From Candidatus Bathyarchaeota archaeon (GTDB taxonomy: Archaea; Thermoproteota; Bathyarchaeia; 40CM-2-53-6), in the NCBI GenBank assembly GCA_005888745.1, contig VBBS01000028.1:174375-238374 (forward strand): a stretch of 64,000 nt of DNA, in the 5' to 3' direction. The translations under genes and the position numbers were made by a program. How positions within the stretch are numbered: position 1 is the first letter of the stretch; every line of letters begins with the position of its first letter. Positions 50,778-60,119 of the stretch are shown piece by piece. The notes under the pieces were generated by a model. It was not told where the DNA came from. It made no database searches and saw nothing but the letters and a program-made list of their open reading frames with translations.

Positions 50778-51644
50778 TTGGCCGGGACTCAAGGGGAGAT
50801 CGTTGCCGCTCATAGCCTGGGGTTCCAATACGCCGGTTCTACCTCTAAGGCTCTTGACGATGTCAATATTGTTATTCGTCAGGGAGAGTTCCTACTCCTT
50901 ACGGGTCCGAGTGGTTGTGGAAAGACAACTCTTTGCCGATGTCTCAACGGTCTTATTCCCAACTTCCACCCTGGAGATATGTCTGGGGAGCTCTTGGTCG
51001 ATGGGGTCAGTGTCGCTGCCGAGACGACCAGTGAGCTTTCGCGGAGAGTTGGCTATGTCTTCCAGAATCCGGAGAACCAACTTTTCGCATTGACGGTTGA
51101 GAAGGATGTGGCTTTTGGACCTGAGAACCTGGGCTTGACAAGGGAGGAAATTAGGGGTCGGGTTGACTGGGCCATGGATGCGGCTGGGACGGTTGCGCTG
51201 AAGGATCTCGCGCCTTACGAGCTGTCGGGGGGACAGCAGCAGAGGGTTGCCTTGGCCGGGGTCTTAGCGATGAAGCCGAGCGTGATCGTCTTGGACGAGC
51301 CAACGTCGTTCCTGGACCCGCGTACCGCTGAGGAGGTAATGGCTGCGGTTGATAGTCTCCGGAGAGAGAATGGAATCACGGTTATCGTCGTTGAGCACCG
51401 GTTAGATCTCGTGGGGAGGTATGCGGAGCGTATCGTGGTAATGGATCGCGGGAGGATTGTGGCGGATGGAAAGCTTGAGGATGTTCTCGATTCGGAGTTT
51501 GACCGTTTGAGCGGGTTGGGGATTGGTCTGCCTAAGGTGAGCCTTCTCTGGTCGTTGCTTAGGAGAGATGGGCTGGTCTCCGAACGTCTTCCAACTCACG
51601 TAGAGTCTGCTGTCAAGATCTTGTCCGAGAGGCTCCGCAACTGA
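50778..51644 (+). CDS. ecfA1: ECF transporter ATPase EcfA1
   Basis: 288 residues. Walker A LLTGPSGCGKTTLCRCLNG, Q-loop FQNPENQLFALTV, signature LSGGQQQRVALAG, Walker B VIVLDEPTSFLDP and switch His in VVEHRLDLV. Energises vitamin or metal uptake with EcfA2 and EcfT. TTG start at 50778. A potential promoter lies in the 59-nt gap after the DHH gene. Its TGA overlaps the EcfA2 CTG. Confidence 0.93.
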   Translation: MAGTQGEIVAAHSLGFQYAGSTSKALDDVNIVIRQGEFLLLTGPSGCGKTTLCRCLNGLIPNFHPGDMSGELLVDGVSVAAETTSELSRRVGYVFQNPENQLFALTVEKDVAFGPENLGLTREEIRGRVDWAMDAAGTVALKDLAPYELSGGQQQRVALAGVLAMKPSVIVLDEPTSFLDPRTAEEVMAAVDSLRRENGITVIVVEHRLDLVGRYAERIVVMDRGRIVADGKLEDVLDSEFDRLSGLGIGLPKVSLLWSLLRRDGLVSERLPTHVESAVKILSERLRN

Positions 51645-52483
51645 TCACCGTCGAGAAGGTCTCGTTCACATATCCTTCTGGTCAACTGGCACTCAACGCT
51701 GTCGATCTACAAATCGACAGCGGCGACTTTCTCGCTATCATGGGAGAGAACGGTGCTGGGAAGACAACGCTGGCGAAGCAGTTGAATGGTTTGTTGAAGC
51801 CGTCTCTGGGGAGGGTTACGGTAGATGGAGATGACACTGCCAAGAAGAGTGTTGCTCAGCTCTCTAGAAAAGTTGGCATTGTGTTTCAGAATCCTGATCA
51901 TCTCCTTTTCTCGGAAACTGTCAGGGAGGAGGTTGGGTTTGCATTGAAGAACTTCGGCTTTGAGCCCGGCGTCGTCTTGAAACAGGTAGAACGGACCCTC
52001 GAGGCCCTAGATCTGGCTCATTACGCGGACACGTCTCCTTTCTTGTTGAGTGGCGGGGAGAGGAAGAGGGTAGCCTTGGCCGCGGTCTTAGCTTGGCAGC
52101 CTGACTATCTGATCCTGGACGAGCCTACGATCGGGCAGGATTACCAGCAGAAGGAGCGCCTGCGAAACTTCATCCTGCAACTCAACTCTCAGGGGAAGGC
52201 CGTGGTTATGGTGACTCATGATGTGGAGTTTGTGGCAGAGTGCAACCCGAAGGTTGTCCTCATGTCCAAAGGGCAGATTGTAGCACAAGGGCAGGCGGAC
52301 GAGGTCTTGTCTGATGATGGTCTGATCGAGAAAGCGTCCCTAGTTAAGCCCCAGATGGCCAAGCTGTTCAGCCAGTTGTCGGAGTATGGTTTTCCACGGG
52401 ATGTCGTTGACGTTCACAGAGCGAAAATGCTGTTGGAGGAGAAGTTGACGGAGGTGAGGGTTCGTGTCGCTCAGAGTTCTTAA
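51641..52483 (+). CDS. ecfA2: ECF transporter ATPase EcfA2, CTG start inferred
   Basis: 280 residues from CTG 51641, which overlaps the ecfA1 stop as CTGA. The N-terminal strand [20 protein letters not shown] directly follows, just as ATPases of this family begin MITVENVSFTYP. The first canonical start (ATG 51740) is inside the strand before Walker A and would remove the nucleotide-stacking aromatic. GAGAGG lies 8 nt before the CTG. Walker [19 protein letters not shown], signature [13 protein letters not shown], Walker [13 protein letters not shown] and VTHDVEF are intact. Confidence 0.94.
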   Translation: MITVEKVSFTYPSGQLALNAVDLQIDSGDFLAIMGENGAGKTTLAKQLNGLLKPSLGRVTVDGDDTAKKSVAQLSRKVGIVFQNPDHLLFSETVREEVGFALKNFGFEPGVVLKQVERTLEALDLAHYADTSPFLLSGGERKRVALAAVLAWQPDYLILDEPTIGQDYQQKERLRNFILQLNSQGKAVVMVTHDVEFVAECNPKVVLMSKGQIVAQGQADEVLSDDGLIEKASLVKPQMAKLFSQLSEYGFPRDVVDVHRAKMLLEEKLTEVRVRVAQSS

Positions 52484-53240
52484 TGGATTCAAGTTCTCAA
52501 GCCTCAAGACCCCGGTTCACCGGCTCGACCCAAGGGCAAAATTCCTACTAGTAATCGGAATCATCGTGCCCTCGCTCCTGTTCACCAACATCTACCTGTT
52601 GGCAGGCCTATTGATTGTGCAGGTTCCGCTGTTCATGGTTGGCCGAGTGACTAAGAGATGGCTCCAATCTCTCAGGGCAGGCCTGTTCCTCTCTGCCTTG
52701 ATCTTTGTCGTGAACTTCTTCACGGGACCCCTTGTGAACGCTGTGGCGTTGACCCTCAGGTTTCTTCTTTTGATGACGACTTTCAGTTTCTTTTTCATGA
52801 CCACCTCCCCCGACGATCTCGGGTTGGCGATTGACAAGGTCGGGTTCATCCGATGGCTCTCCCGTCGTTGGCTAGGCTATCCAAACGCCCTATCCTTCAC
52901 CTTCACGACCGCCGTACGGCTAGTGCCCACAATGGCAGTGGACGCGCAGACAGTCGTAGATGCGCAGAGGTCAAGGGGGCTGGAGCTGGACAAGGGAAAC
53001 CTGTTGAAGCGGGTAAGGAACTATATTCCGATATTGATTCCCCTCCTGTTGATCGCCATCAGGAGAAGTCTCGAGCTGGCAGAAGCGCTTGAGGCGCGTG
53101 GGTTCCCCGGAAAGGAAGGACGGACCTCGCTTTTCGAACTTCGATTCAAACCTGTTGATTACCTTCTCCTAGGAATATCCCTAGCAGGGATTATCCTATC
53201 TTTCTGGGTCTTCCTCTACTATAGGGTCCCGACGATCTAG
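52464..53240 (+). CDS. ecfT: ECF transporter transmembrane subunit EcfT
   Basis: 258 residues, about five membrane helices ([36 protein letters not shown] and others). The coupling motifs are AQRSRGLE and EALEARGF (Ala-Arg-Gly), which contact EcfA1 and EcfA2. GTG start, overlapping ecfA2 by 20 nt. No substrate-binding S component is encoded in the window, so this is a shared (group II) energising module. Confidence 0.93.
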   Translation: MSLRVLNGFKFSSLKTPVHRLDPRAKFLLVIGIIVPSLLFTNIYLLAGLLIVQVPLFMVGRVTKRWLQSLRAGLFLSALIFVVNFFTGPLVNAVALTLRFLLLMTTFSFFFMTTSPDDLGLAIDKVGFIRWLSRRWLGYPNALSFTFTTAVRLVPTMAVDAQTVVDAQRSRGLELDKGNLLKRVRNYIPILIPLLLIAIRRSLELAEALEARGFPGKEGRTSLFELRFKPVDYLLLGISLAGIILSFWVFLYYRVPTI

Positions 53241-53298
53241 AGAACATGGAAGCACCGTTCCATGGCGTTGCGATGAAGGGCGGGGCGCGGGAAAAATC

Positions 53299-53314
53299 GA
53301 CCCCCCAAGGGGTC
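53299..53314. terminator. GC-rich hairpin between convergent ecfT and oppF
   Basis: GACCCC (53299-53304) and GGGGTC (53309-53314) with a four-base loop, 59 nt after the ecfT stop in the 268-nt gap between convergent genes; a possible bidirectional terminator. I see no gene in the rest of the gap. Confidence 0.45.
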
Positions 53315-53508
53315 ACGATGAAAAAGAATGCTTAGACAATTGTAAACGAAAAGAGAGCTACGACTCGAACCCGACCGTCCCAGCCAACTCTTCACGTGTA
53401 TGTTTGGAATCGAGAGGGCACCTTTACGGTCGACTGATTCATGCGGACAGTTTCTTCTTTGACCGAGGCGGATAGCTAGGCGTGAACGATCAGGGCTTTC
53501 ATTAAGGG

Positions 53509-54525
53509 CTAAGATGCGAGCCTTTTGGAAGGCCACGGGTTATGGCAAGCTAGCCAGTGGCCCGGTCGAACTTCCAGCAGCGGTGGCTCTACCTTCGAAC
53601 AAATGTCAATCCGCCTTGGGCAGCGAGGATGAAACCTGCAAGCAGGGGGCGGATTAACGGGGCTAGGGACTTCTCCGGGTAGAATAATTCTGTGCGTCTT
53701 TTTCCTAGGGTCGGGTACCGGAATCGCGGACAGAAGGGCCACAGTATACGGGTGTAGAGGGTTTTCGAAGAGCTCGTCCGTCTCGGCTATCTCGACTATC
53801 TTTCCGAGATACATGACCGCCACTCTGTGACAGATATGTCTGACAGTACTAAGATCGTGTGAGATGTAGAGGTACGTTATACCGAGTTTTTGCTGAAGTT
53901 CCTGAAGAAGGTTGAGAATCTGTGCCCGAACAGAGACATCGAGAGACGCAACCGGCTCGTCCGCTGCAATAAATTGGGGGTCCACTGCCAGCGCTCGCGC
54001 TATGCAGACTCTCTGTCTCTGGCCCCCACTGAACTCATGCGGATATCTCTCTGCGTGGTAGTCTTCTAGTCCCACCATCCTCAGGAGTTCGTACATCCTA
54101 TTCTGCCATTGGCTACGGGGAATATGCTTGTGTACTTCCAATGGTTCCATGATGATGTCCGCAACCGTCATTCGCGGGTCAAGAGAAGAGTATGGGTTCT
54201 GGAATATGTACTGCATCTGGCGTCTAAGAGCGAGGACAAGATCTTTCTTACCCTCCTTGAAAATCTCGGTGATATTTTTCCCGTTGAAGAATATTTTCCC
54301 TGACGTTGGAGGCTCTAAGTATAGCACGCATTTCGCAATCGTGGTCTTCCCACAGCCACTCTCTCCGACCAGGCCAAAAGTCTCATTCTTCCTTATGCCG
54401 AAGGAAACCTCGTCGACTGCATGAACATCTCCGAGCTTCCGTCTAAGAATCACGCCTCTCTCATAAACCGGGAAATGTTTCGTAAGTTCCTTGACTTCGA
54501 GAACCGTTTCAGGCGTTAGGGTCAA
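53509..54525 (-). CDS. oppF: Peptide/nickel ABC transporter ATPase (OppF/DppF type)
   Basis: 338 residues. Walker A VGESGCGKTTIAKCVLYL, FQNPYSSLDPRMTVADII, signature FSGGQRQRVCIARAL, Walker B FIAADEPVASLDVS; a C-terminal Cys-rich region (ACRFHPRCPRRIDICSKV) typical of the OppDF family and able to hold an iron-sulfur cluster. Start TTG 54525 overlaps the oppD stop (TTGA). Confidence 0.94.
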   Translation of the reverse strand: MTLTPETVLEVKELTKHFPVYERGVILRRKLGDVHAVDEVSFGIRKNETFGLVGESGCGKTTIAKCVLYLEPPTSGKIFFNGKNITEIFKEGKKDLVLALRRQMQYIFQNPYSSLDPRMTVADIIMEPLEVHKHIPRSQWQNRMYELLRMVGLEDYHAERYPHEFSGGQRQRVCIARALAVDPQFIAADEPVASLDVSVRAQILNLLQELQQKLGITYLYISHDLSTVRHICHRVAVMYLGKIVEIAETDELFENPLHPYTVALLSAIPVPDPRKKTHRIILPGEVPSPVNPPPACRFHPRCPRRIDICSKVEPPLLEVRPGHWLACHNPWPSKRLAS

Positions 54526-55559
54526 CTCGCAACCGGGGATTTCAGATCAAGCTCTTTCCATCTATGACAGTGAACCGATCTTCCTTCTCCTATCGGTTCG
54601 AGCTCAGGCACTTTGTCGATGCAGATTTGCTGGGCATAGGGGCACCGAGGGTTGAACCTACATCCCGAAGGTGGCTCGATCAGGTTGGGAACGTTTCCTG
54701 GAATGACTGACAGTTTTTCCTTTCTTAGGGCAAGGTTCGGAACAGAGGTCAGCAAAGCTTGAGTGTAGGGATGTTTCGGTTTCTCGAACACTTGTTCAAC
54801 AGTCCCCGATTCACACACTTGTCCTGCGTATAGAACAGTTACTCTGTCGCACACGTCTGCGACTATTCCCATGTCGTGAGTAATGAGAATCATCGCCACA
54901 TTCAACCTGTTCTTCAGCTCCTTGAGAAGGTCGAGGATTTGGGCCTGGATTGTCACATCCAGCGCGGTTGTGGGCTCATCAGCTATGATTAGTACAGGGT
55001 CACCTGCAAGAGCTCTTGCAATCGCTATTCGTTGTTTTGTTCCGCCGCTCAGCTCGTGCGGATACTGGCTAATCCTGATTTCTGGGTCGGGGATCTCGAC
55101 ACTTCGAAGAAGATCTGTGGCTTTAGCAAGAGCATCTTTCCTGGAAATAACATGATGTCGCATTATTACTTCGGATAACTGTTCCCCTACCCTGTAGACG
55201 GGGTCAAGCGTGGAGGTAGGATCCTGAGGAACGTACGCAATATCTTTGCCCCGGATTCTCTGCATATCTTTTTCCCGCAGCTTCATTAGGCTCTTTCCCT
55301 CGAACTCTATTGTTCCATCAACAATCTTTCCCGGCGATGGGACAATTCTCAAGATCGATTGGGCAGTAACGGTCTTTCCGGAACCAGATTCTCCGACCAC
55401 ACCCAATGTCTCTCCCTTGCTAACGTCGAGGCTGATGTCGTCCACCGCCTTGACGATCCCTGCGTAGGTGAAGAAATACGTCCTCAGGTTTTGAACATGC
55501 AAGAGAGGGTCGGGCAATGCGGAGACCTCGCTACTCCCTGAGCCGAGGATCCAAGGCAT
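54522..55559 (-). CDS. oppD: Peptide/nickel ABC transporter ATPase (OppD/DppD type)
   Basis: 345 residues. VVGESGSGKTVTAQSILRIV, YVPQDPTSTLDPVYRVGEQL, ELSGGTKQRIAIARALAG, IIADEPTTALDVT, and a C-terminal CRFNPRCPYAQQIC cysteine cluster. ATG 55559 overlaps oppC by 29 nt; the ABC domain proper begins around PDPLLHVQNL, so a later start is possible. Confidence 0.94.
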   Translation of the reverse strand: MPWILGSGSSEVSALPDPLLHVQNLRTYFFTYAGIVKAVDDISLDVSKGETLGVVGESGSGKTVTAQSILRIVPSPGKIVDGTIEFEGKSLMKLREKDMQRIRGKDIAYVPQDPTSTLDPVYRVGEQLSEVIMRHHVISRKDALAKATDLLRSVEIPDPEIRISQYPHELSGGTKQRIAIARALAGDPVLIIADEPTTALDVTIQAQILDLLKELKNRLNVAMILITHDMGIVADVCDRVTVLYAGQVCESGTVEQVFEKPKHPYTQALLTSVPNLALRKEKLSVIPGNVPNLIEPPSGCRFNPRCPYAQQICIDKVPELEPIGEGRSVHCHRWKELDLKSPVAS

Positions 55560-56481
55560 CTCTCAGACCATTGCCAAGAAGGTTGAAGCCCATCACCATC
55601 AATGTAACGAACACCGCTGGGAACAGAGTTCCCCACCATGCTTGTTCAACGTAGTTGGCAGAGTTGTACATTTGTTGTCCCCATGTGTTCGAGCCGGGGG
55701 CACCGAAGCCCAGAAAACTTACCGCGGCCTCCGTGAGGATCGAAGCCGCAATCTGCAATGTAGCGAGCACGATTATGATGTGTAACACGTTCGGGAATAG
55801 GTGCCGGAACAGTATCCTGTAGGAAGAGGCGCCAATCTGGCGTGAGGCCGCTATGAACTCAAACTCACGAACTCTCAGGACTTCTCCGCGAATTATTCTA
55901 GCCGCTCCAGGCCATGAGAAAGCTCCGATCACGAATACTACAAGCCAGATGCTGCCAGTGTTTGCAGGGGCAAGTTTGATTGTGACTTGAAGGAATACTA
56001 AGAGGAGTAGGAAAAAAGGAATTACTAGAAATACTTCTGTAAGCCGCATTAGGAGATTGTCCATCCACCCTCCAAAATAGCCTGCTGCGAGCCCTATAAC
56101 GACCGCGATGAGCATTGTTAGTCCCGTAGCCCCTACGCCAATCAGGAAGGCAGCGCGTGTTCCGTATACAATCTCACTGTAGACATCGTATCCAGTTATG
56201 TCGGTGCCCAAGGGATAGGCTAGACCCGGAGGGCTGTTGGAATGCAATCGTCCATCCAACTGACATGCCGGGCTTACCCCTAGAATGCATTTCGGAGGAT
56301 ACAACGCGACGAGTCGGTCGAAAGCAGCCATCACAATGAAAATTCCGACGATTCCAAGACCGGCGATAGCCACTTTGTTCTTCTTCAGTCGTCGCCAAGC
56401 AAGCGCCCACTGGCTAACTCTATGACCACCTGCGGGTCTCTGTTCCAGTGTGGTTTGAGCCATTTTTCGGTCGCTAGTCAT
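55531..56481 (-). CDS. oppC: Peptide/nickel ABC transporter permease (OppC/DppC type)
   Basis: 316 residues with about six membrane helices. The N-terminal WRRLKKNKVAIAGLGIVGIF and PLGTDITGYDVYSEIVYGTR are OppC signatures, and the EAA-like loop is EFIAASRQIGASSYRILFRH. Heterodimerises with OppB. It lies 13 nt after oppB. Confidence 0.94.
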   Translation of the reverse strand: MTSDRKMAQTTLEQRPAGGHRVSQWALAWRRLKKNKVAIAGLGIVGIFIVMAAFDRLVALYPPKCILGVSPACQLDGRLHSNSPPGLAYPLGTDITGYDVYSEIVYGTRAAFLIGVGATGLTMLIAVVIGLAAGYFGGWMDNLLMRLTEVFLVIPFFLLLLVFLQVTIKLAPANTGSIWLVVFVIGAFSWPGAARIIRGEVLRVREFEFIAASRQIGASSYRILFRHLFPNVLHIIIVLATLQIAASILTEAAVSFLGFGAPGSNTWGQQMYNSANYVEQAWWGTLFPAVFVTLMVMGFNLLGNGLRDALDPRLRE

Positions 56482-56494
56482 CCTGAAACGAATA

Positions 56495-57466
56495 CTATTC
56501 CAGCCTTATCCGCGGATCAATGTAGGCATATGTTACATCGGTCACAAGATTTGCAACTAAAGTCATCAGCGTGATTATCACGACTACTGCTTGGATGACC
56601 GGAAAATCCAGCTGGGTGGTATAGTCAACAAAGAGTTTCCCGACTCCGGGCCAGTTGAATACGGTCTCTGTAACAGGTGCACCGGCGAGTAATCCTCCGA
56701 AGTATAGCCCTACGTATGTAACGATCGGGATCAGAGCATTCCGTAGTCCATGCTTATACATCACAGATCGTTCGCTGAGACCGCTGGCTCTACCTGCAAG
56801 AATGTAGTCCTGCCTCAAGACCTCAAGCATGCTTGATCTCACGAGCAACACAACAGGGGCAAGAATCGCGAATGTATAGACTGTGGCTGGAAGAAAGAGA
56901 TGCCAGGCTTGATCCAGAAGAAGGTTGTGATACAGGTACCTTGAAGGGTCCGAAGACTGGAATCCGCCGGAAGGAAACCAGTGAAGATTGTATCCGAAGA
57001 TTAGAATCGCTGCGACGCCAAGGAAGAAAATCGGGATTGAAGTTCCAACGAGTGATGAGCTGGTAATTGTAACGTCCAGGACAGAATACCTCTTTCTAGC
57101 TGAGAGTATGCCAATAGGAATTGCGATAATCAGAGAAAGCGTAAGTCCAATGAGTTGCAACTCTAAGGTTGCCCATAGTCTTTGTGAAATGAGCACCGCA
57201 ACCGAGCCCCCGCTGTACGAAAAGCCTAGATTCAGACTAAGAAGGTCGGAAAGCCAACTAAGATATTGAATGTGTATCGGCTGATCCAAGTGTAAAGATT
57301 GGCGGAGAAGCTGTCTTTGCGCCTCGTTTATGTGAGGATTCAGGGCGGTGTATAGCTGGACAGGGTCGCCTGCCAACCGTTCGATGCTGAAAACCAGCAG
57401 GGTGATTCCAAAAAATACGGGTACGAGAAACAATGAACGTCTTACCACATATTTGATAATTGACAC
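56495..57466 (-). CDS. oppB: Peptide/nickel ABC transporter permease (OppB/DppB type)
   Basis: 323 residues. YVVRRSLFLVPVFFGITLLV is the first helix; LRQSLHLDQPIHIQYLSWLS and the loop DYILAGRASGLSERSVMYKH are characteristic, and LPATVYTFAILAPVVLLVRS lies in a later helix. First gene of the oppBCDF operon, divergent from the binding-protein gene with 199 nt between starts. Confidence 0.94.
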   Translation of the reverse strand: MSIIKYVVRRSLFLVPVFFGITLLVFSIERLAGDPVQLYTALNPHINEAQRQLLRQSLHLDQPIHIQYLSWLSDLLSLNLGFSYSGGSVAVLISQRLWATLELQLIGLTLSLIIAIPIGILSARKRYSVLDVTITSSSLVGTSIPIFFLGVAAILIFGYNLHWFPSGGFQSSDPSRYLYHNLLLDQAWHLFLPATVYTFAILAPVVLLVRSSMLEVLRQDYILAGRASGLSERSVMYKHGLRNALIPIVTYVGLYFGGLLAGAPVTETVFNWPGVGKLFVDYTTQLDFPVIQAVVVIITLMTLVANLVTDVTYAYIDPRIRLE

Positions 57467-57665
57467 CCTGGATCAACCTCCGCAGGATGGACTTGTCTTC
57501 CTCATATCATCAAACACTGGGCATCTTTTCGTTATTAGGAATATCCTATTGCGCACATCCGGTCACTTTTGATCGTGGGCCTTAAAAAAGGACGAAATTG
57601 CGCCAGATTTTCGGATTATTGCTGACGCCATAATCAATATACGTTCGACTGTTGCCTCTTTTAGG
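57467..57665. promoter_or_regulatory. Divergent promoter region of the peptide transporter
   Basis: 199 nt between oppB and the binding-protein gene. A TATA-like CAATATAC at about 57639-57646 is 20-27 nt before the ATG at 57666, fitting a leaderless transcript. TAGGA and TCCTA (57537-57549, three-base gap) form a small symmetric element in the middle that could bind a regulator. Confidence 0.4.
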
Positions 57666-59702
57666 ATGCAAATGTCGTTCAGAGTGAAGAGCCTCGGCCG
57701 AGTAGGAGTAATACTAGCAATTTCGATCTTGATGGTTTTAGTTCCCTCAAGCGTAGTTAACGTTCAAGGAGCTAATTGCGCGGGTGGACTTAGCCCTAAA
57801 CTCCACCTTACCCTGCTCGTTCCGACATCGAACCCTGCCAGGCGTGCATATGCGGCAATCATACAGAACAGTCTTCAATGCTTGGGCATGGATGTCTCCA
57901 GAGTTGAGCTCCCGTTCAGCCCGAATATCTATGACAGGGCCCTAACTCCACCCACGAGTAATGTCGGTTTCACATTTGATCAAGGGGGGTTTGACATATT
58001 ATTCGTCGGCCAGAACCTAGGAATCGATCCTGATCCCTGGTCGTTATATCACAGCAGCCAATTTGCGCCGACCGGACAAAACTACTACCTTTTCAACAAT
58101 CCCCAGAATGACAATCTAACAAACCTCATCAAGACTACACTGGATCGTACGACACGTCTGAACTACGTACAGCAGTGGCAAGTCCTAGCATACAATGAAC
58201 AACCATCAATCCCAATATTCTATGATAAGGAGGTGCTCGCGTTCGGCAGCGGATATCCTAATGCCCACAGCACGTTCACAACGTATCATTATCCTGCATG
58301 GCCACCGATAGAACATCTTAACACCACAAAGTCAACGCCCTCGTTCACGCTTGCTGAGACCGGTCAAGCGCCAGGACAAGGAGTCATACCCGAACTAAGC
58401 ACATCATACTATGACCTGGCCATTTCAGGTGAAATCTTCAACTCACTAGCCTTGAGGAACGACACCCTCACCAAGACCATGATTCCTGCCCTCGCCTCTG
58501 GCGTGCCACAGTCGCCCGGATGGACTTCAAGTCCTGACGGCAAGACATGGGATGTTACACTTCGCCCAAGCGTAACCTGGACTGACGGATTGCCGTTCAC
58601 TTCGACAGACGTAAAATTCACATTTGACTTGTATCAAGACAGCAAGTTCGCTTCACCAACCGGAGCATTCGTCTCCGGAATTGTCGGAGGAAAGAACAAT
58701 GTAACAATTACTGGACCTTTATCTGTTCGTTTCACCCTTCCCGCTCCCTACGCATACTTTGTACAGAATATTCTCGGCGCCGCCCCAATACTCCCTGCGC
58801 ATATTCTGAATTCTACCACATTCTACCCAGGTGCGACAATAGACTATTCAAAAATCAAAGACAGCAAATTCAACAGGCCTGATACAGGGACATATGGGTC
58901 GACTCCGATTGGAACAGGACCGTACAAATGGGTAGGTTACGACTCTGCAGCAACTACATCTCACTTGACCCGAAATGACAACTACTTCAGTTTCACTGAT
59001 TGGGGCAAGACCGACCTGCTTGCGAAGCAAGAGTTTGGAATCAAAGACTACTATGTACGTACCATCGTTGGCGGCGACCAGGCGATAACCGCACTGAAGA
59101 ACAACGAGGTCGACTTTCTTGACAGCCAGTACCATCTGGAGACACAGCCGAGCTTCCTAAGCAGCTGGGGTGCAAATCTGCAAACATCCTACGTCGCATT
59201 CGGCGTTCAAGAAATGGGTGTGAACATGCGCCATCCAATAATCGGAACCGGAACCGACACACCATATGCACAGCAACATCAAGGCAATGCAACCGCAGCA
59301 GCGACCGCCGCTAGATGGATTCGACAAGCCATCAGCCACGCAGTTCCCAGGAACCAGATCATAAACAGCCTACTGAACGGATACGGTAGTCCTGCAATTA
59401 CGATGCCCATCGTCGGAGACTACGCGACGAAGACCGCCGTAACAGATGGCTTCAACACCAACCTTGCACCTTACGATTACAACCTAACAACTGCCGGCCA
59501 GTTGTTACAGTCTGCGGGATATACTCCTACTGCTGGCACATCCAGCTTCATCGATCAATATGGATCGTACCTCATCGGAATAGTCGCAGTCGCAGCGGTG
59601 GCGATCGCAGCTGTCTTCATACTAAGAGCACGCCGAAAACCCCTCGCAGGCCCTGGTAACCCAGTAACTTCAACCACGCCTTCAACTCCAACGTCCCCTT
59701 AG
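57666..59702 (+). CDS. Family-5 extracellular solute-binding protein, apparently circularly permuted
   Basis: 678 residues: signal peptide (VGVILAISILMVLVPSS), extracellular region, a C-terminal membrane anchor (YLIGIVAVAAVAIAAVFIL) and a Thr/Pro/Ser tail. Residues ~45-225 (LHLTLLVPTSNPARRAYAAI, FDILFVGQNLGIDPDPWSLY, EQPSIPIFYDKEVLAF) look like the segment that ends normal family-5 proteins. The usual N-terminal part (SPDGKTWDVTLRPSVTWTDG, LPFTSTDVKFTFDL) comes after it, then ARWIRQAISHAVPRNQIINS and YDYNLTTAGQLLQSAGYTPT, where the protein stops. Probably binds peptides for oppBCDF. Confidence 0.88.
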   Translation: MQMSFRVKSLGRVGVILAISILMVLVPSSVVNVQGANCAGGLSPKLHLTLLVPTSNPARRAYAAIIQNSLQCLGMDVSRVELPFSPNIYDRALTPPTSNVGFTFDQGGFDILFVGQNLGIDPDPWSLYHSSQFAPTGQNYYLFNNPQNDNLTNLIKTTLDRTTRLNYVQQWQVLAYNEQPSIPIFYDKEVLAFGSGYPNAHSTFTTYHYPAWPPIEHLNTTKSTPSFTLAETGQAPGQGVIPELSTSYYDLAISGEIFNSLALRNDTLTKTMIPALASGVPQSPGWTSSPDGKTWDVTLRPSVTWTDGLPFTSTDVKFTFDLYQDSKFASPTGAFVSGIVGGKNNVTITGPLSVRFTLPAPYAYFVQNILGAAPILPAHILNSTTFYPGATIDYSKIKDSKFNRPDTGTYGSTPIGTGPYKWVGYDSAATTSHLTRNDNYFSFTDWGKTDLLAKQEFGIKDYYVRTIVGGDQAITALKNNEVDFLDSQYHLETQPSFLSSWGANLQTSYVAFGVQEMGVNMRHPIIGTGTDTPYAQQHQGNATAAATAARWIRQAISHAVPRNQIINSLLNGYGSPAITMPIVGDYATKTAVTDGFNTNLAPYDYNLTTAGQLLQSAGYTPTAGTSSFIDQYGSYLIGIVAVAAVAIAAVFILRARRKPLAGPGNPVTSTTPSTPTSP

Positions 59703-59726
59703 TCCGTGAACTTACCCTTCCCGTTA

Positions 59727-60113
59727 CTAGAGAGCAGAAATAAGGAACGCGACCGCAACTAGGATGACCGAGGCAACCATCCACTTAGACCCAATTTTTT
59801 CAGCATGTTTCTCAGAGTCTCTCGACCAGGGAGCTGCCCCCATCGTCAGTTCGCCAAGCTTTGCTATTGATGGGGCCGAGGAGAGCGCGATTATTACTCC
59901 TACGATGAGCCCGATGCCTCCCTCAAGAAACAATATGAGGACCAAAGTAGTTCTCGGAACCGATCCGACCCCGATAATCAAAGCTAGCAGATCGGAGAGA
60001 GCGATGGTCGTTGCAGCAAGCAAGGGTTGTTTCAAGTACAGTAGTAGTTTGCCGGTGCTGGCATGAGAAATAGTATTAGTCGAGGTATTGACACCTAGCT
60101 CCTGTCCACGCAT
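59727..60113 (-). CDS. Small integral membrane protein of unknown function
   Basis: 128 residues, three predicted membrane helices (PLLAATTIALSDLLALIIGV, LVLILFLEGGIGLIVGVIIA and MVASVILVAVAFLISAL) separated by a charged loop. No family recognised. It starts 6 nt after the stop of the presenilin-like gene on the same strand, so it is probably cotranscribed and may be a partner or substrate. Confidence 0.7.
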   Translation of the reverse strand: MRGQELGVNTSTNTISHASTGKLLLYLKQPLLAATTIALSDLLALIIGVGSVPRTTLVLILFLEGGIGLIVGVIIALSSAPSIAKLGELTMGAAPWSRDSEKHAEKIGSKWMVASVILVAVAFLISAL

Positions 60114-60119
60114 CCTTGC

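Noticed and set aside
53358-53385. tRNA-like gactcgaaccc string between ecfT and oppF.
   Set aside because: T-stem bases do not pair and no D-arm, anticodon arm or acceptor stem could be built around it.
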